From an uncultured Asticcacaulis sp. (GTDB lineage: Bacteria; Pseudomonadota; Alphaproteobacteria; Caulobacterales; Caulobacteraceae), in assembly GCA_946482045.1 (NCBI GenBank), contig CAMLPZ010000256.1, positions 1-6,202 on the forward strand: a stretch of DNA of 6,202 nucleotides, in the 5' to 3' direction. Under the pieces are notes generated by a model that was not told where the DNA came from, did not search any database, and was given only the letters and a program-made list of their open reading frames with translations. A program made the translations under genes and the position numbers. This document shows positions 4,892 through 6,202 of the stretch, piece after piece; the stretch's first letter is position 1, and the number at the start of each line of letters is the position of its first letter.

Positions 4892-4922
4892 GTGCCGCCT
4901 TAACTTGCAAATCCTGCGGCAC
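4892..4922. other. Second hairpin directly after the terminator
   Basis: GTGCCGC (4892-4898) and GCGGCAC (4916-4922) pair perfectly over 7 bp around a 17-nt loop, starting at the base after the terminator's T-run. It lies about 50 nt before the SGNH start. A weak promoter-like TTGCAA-N17-TACCCT (4905-4933) overlaps it. It could be an operator dyad for the SGNH promoter or part of a leader structure. Confidence 0.35.
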
Positions 4923-4973
4923 CAGCCTACCCTTCGGTCAAGATAGCGCTACCATAAGGCGCCCGGAGGATCG

Positions 4974-6202
4974 ATGTTCAGCCAACTTCTGCGTGCCGGG
5001 CTTATGGCCCTGGCCCTGACTGCTACCGCCGCCGCGCCCGTTCTGGCCAAACCCAAACCGAGCTGGACCGCGGCCTGGGCTTCATCGCAGATGATACCGG
5101 ACGAAAAAAACACCCTCCCCGCCGCCGATCTGACCGACGCTACCCTGCGCCAGGTCATCCGCATCACCGCGCCAGGCAACCGCATCCGCATCCGCCTGTC
5201 CAATGCGTTCGGCACCGCGCCGGTGCATCTGGGCGCCATTGAGGTCGCAAAGTCGGCGGCGAACGACAGCGCCCGTATTCTGCCCGACACGCGCCGCGTC
5301 GTGACCTTTGCCGGCCAGGCCTCGGTCACCCTGCCCGCCGGCGCCGACTATGTTTCCGATCCGATCGAGCTCAGCGTTGACGGCATGACCGACCTGGCCG
5401 TCTCAACCTGGCAGGCCGAAGCGCCCGAGCGCCAGACCAGCCACCCCGGCGCCCGCGCACATTCTTACGTCGCCAAGGGCAACCGTGTCTCCGAGACCGA
5501 CCTTTCCGACGCGCAGAAGATTACGCGCTGGTACTACGTGGCGGGCGTCGAGGTCGAGGGCAAGACCGGGGGCGCGATAGCGATCCTGGGCGACTCAATC
5601 ACCGACGGATACGGCGTACAGCCCAACACCAATGCGCGTTGGCCCGACACCCTGATCCGCCGCCTTAATGAAGCGAAAATCCCACTGGCCGTGCTCAACC
5701 AGGGCATCGGCGGCAACCGCCTGCTGCTCGATGGCAACGGGCCGAATGCCATGGCGCGGCTTGAGCGCGATGTGCTGGCGCAGCCGGGCGTCAAATACCT
5801 GATCGTGCTCGAAGGCGTGAACGATCTCGGCACCGCGACGCGCGAGGCGCCGATCACGCCCGAAGAACATACCGCCCTGGTCAACCGCCTGATCGCCAGC
5901 TACCGCCAAATCATCGACCGCGCCCATGCCCACGGCATTACCGTCTATGGCGCGACCATCCTGCCCTACGGCGGCAATGGCTATTACCACCCCGACGCCG
6001 CCAACGAGGCCGACCGCCAGGCGATCAATGCCTGGATCAGGACGCCCGGCAACTTCGACGGCGTCATCGACTTCGACGCCCTGACGCGCGATCCGGCCAA
6101 TCCCAGCATAATGAAGGCCGAATACGATTCCGGCGACCACCTGCATCCGTCGATGGCCGGCTACAAGGCCATGGGCGAATACATCGATCTGAAACTGTTC
6201 AG
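4974..6202 (+). CDS. Secreted SGNH/GDSL hydrolase (XynE-like esterase), 3'-truncated
   Basis: The frame is open from the ATG at 4974 to the window edge (409 complete codons) without a stop. GGAGG at 4965-4969 is 4 nt upstream. A signal peptide (MFSQLLRAGLMALALTATAA) predicts cleavage after PVLA25. An N-terminal accessory beta domain (about 30-195) carries WTAAWASSQ, TLRQVIRIT and RIRLSNAFGTAPVHLG. The SGNH domain shows nucleophile Ser208 in GDSITDG (206-212), Gly246 in NQGIGGNR, Asn283 in VLEGVND, and Asp388/His391 in SGDHLHPS (386-393), so the catalytic set is complete. The ending GYKAMGEYIDLKLF suggests only a few residues are missing. This subfamily, recalled as XynE-like, is associated with deacetylation or de-esterification of plant polysaccharides, acting outside the cytoplasm. 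The substrate here is unproven. The gene is divergent from the M28 peptidase and preceded by the orphan terminator. Confidence 0.92.
   Translation, partial: MFSQLLRAGLMALALTATAAAPVLAKPKPSWTAAWASSQMIPDEKNTLPAADLTDATLRQVIRITAPGNRIRIRLSNAFGTAPVHLGAIEVAKSAANDSARILPDTRRVVTFAGQASVTLPAGADYVSDPIELSVDGMTDLAVSTWQAEAPERQTSHPGARAHSYVAKGNRVSETDLSDAQKITRWYYVAGVEVEGKTGGAIAILGDSITDGYGVQPNTNARWPDTLIRRLNEAKIPLAVLNQGIGGNRLLLDGNGPNAMARLERDVLAQPGVKYLIVLEGVNDLGTATREAPITPEEHTALVNRLIASYRQIIDRAHAHGITVYGATILPYGGNGYYHPDAANEADRQAINAWIRTPGNFDGVIDFDALTRDPANPSIMKAEYDSGDHLHPSMAGYKAMGEYIDLKLF

Noticed and set aside
5595..6146. Minus-strand frame opposite the SGNH gene
   Set aside because: It is antisense to an uninterrupted frame carrying all SGNH catalytic blocks. 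The sense frame lacks a stop in the window only because the gene runs off the edge.

Overview
The window is GC-rich chromosomal DNA with one strikingly AT-rich gap. It looks like an alphaproteobacterium. The pointers are a DUF1134/EipA-family envelope protein, which is typical of that class, and a MerR regulator whose domain plan and DNA-binding helix closely resemble SkgA of Caulobacter. A member of the Caulobacteraceae is my best guess, but this is inference from protein resemblance recalled from memory.

Layout. Positions 1-737 (+) hold the C-terminal two thirds of a Gfo/Idh/MocA-type oxidoreductase, cut by the left edge. It converges on an eipA-like gene (838-1455, -), and the ~100 bp between them contain two hairpins. 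Further right on the minus strand lies a tight two-gene unit: a TipAS-type MerR regulator (1958-2761) followed by an MmcQ/YjbR-family protein (1614-1955), separated by 2 nt and probably translationally coupled. The regulator has a textbook MerR-class promoter (TTGACC, 19-bp spacer filled by a perfect dyad, TATTGG), which points to autoregulation. Upstream of that is a 49-nt nested inverted repeat, then a secreted M28 metallopeptidase with all catalytic ligands (2900-4531, -).

Positions 4532-4973 carry no convincing protein gene. They hold the likely M28 promoter, a ~180-bp AT-rich block (about 30% GC where counted) with a tandem ATGTACAC repeat, and then a promoter-like element followed ~110 nt later by a canonical intrinsic terminator with no gene in front of it. 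This could be a small RNA or a transcribed leader of the next gene. Divergent from the peptidase, an exported SGNH/GDSL hydrolase of XynE-like type runs from 4974 off the right edge. It is nearly complete, with all catalytic blocks visible.

Function. Most products are envelope or secreted proteins: a periplasmic EipA-like protein, a peptidase and an esterase/deacetylase. They flank a small self-regulated drug-sensing-type regulatory unit. No prophage, IS element, CRISPR array, rRNA or tRNA was seen. The most useful observations concern start codons and regulatory architecture rather than a new multi-gene system.
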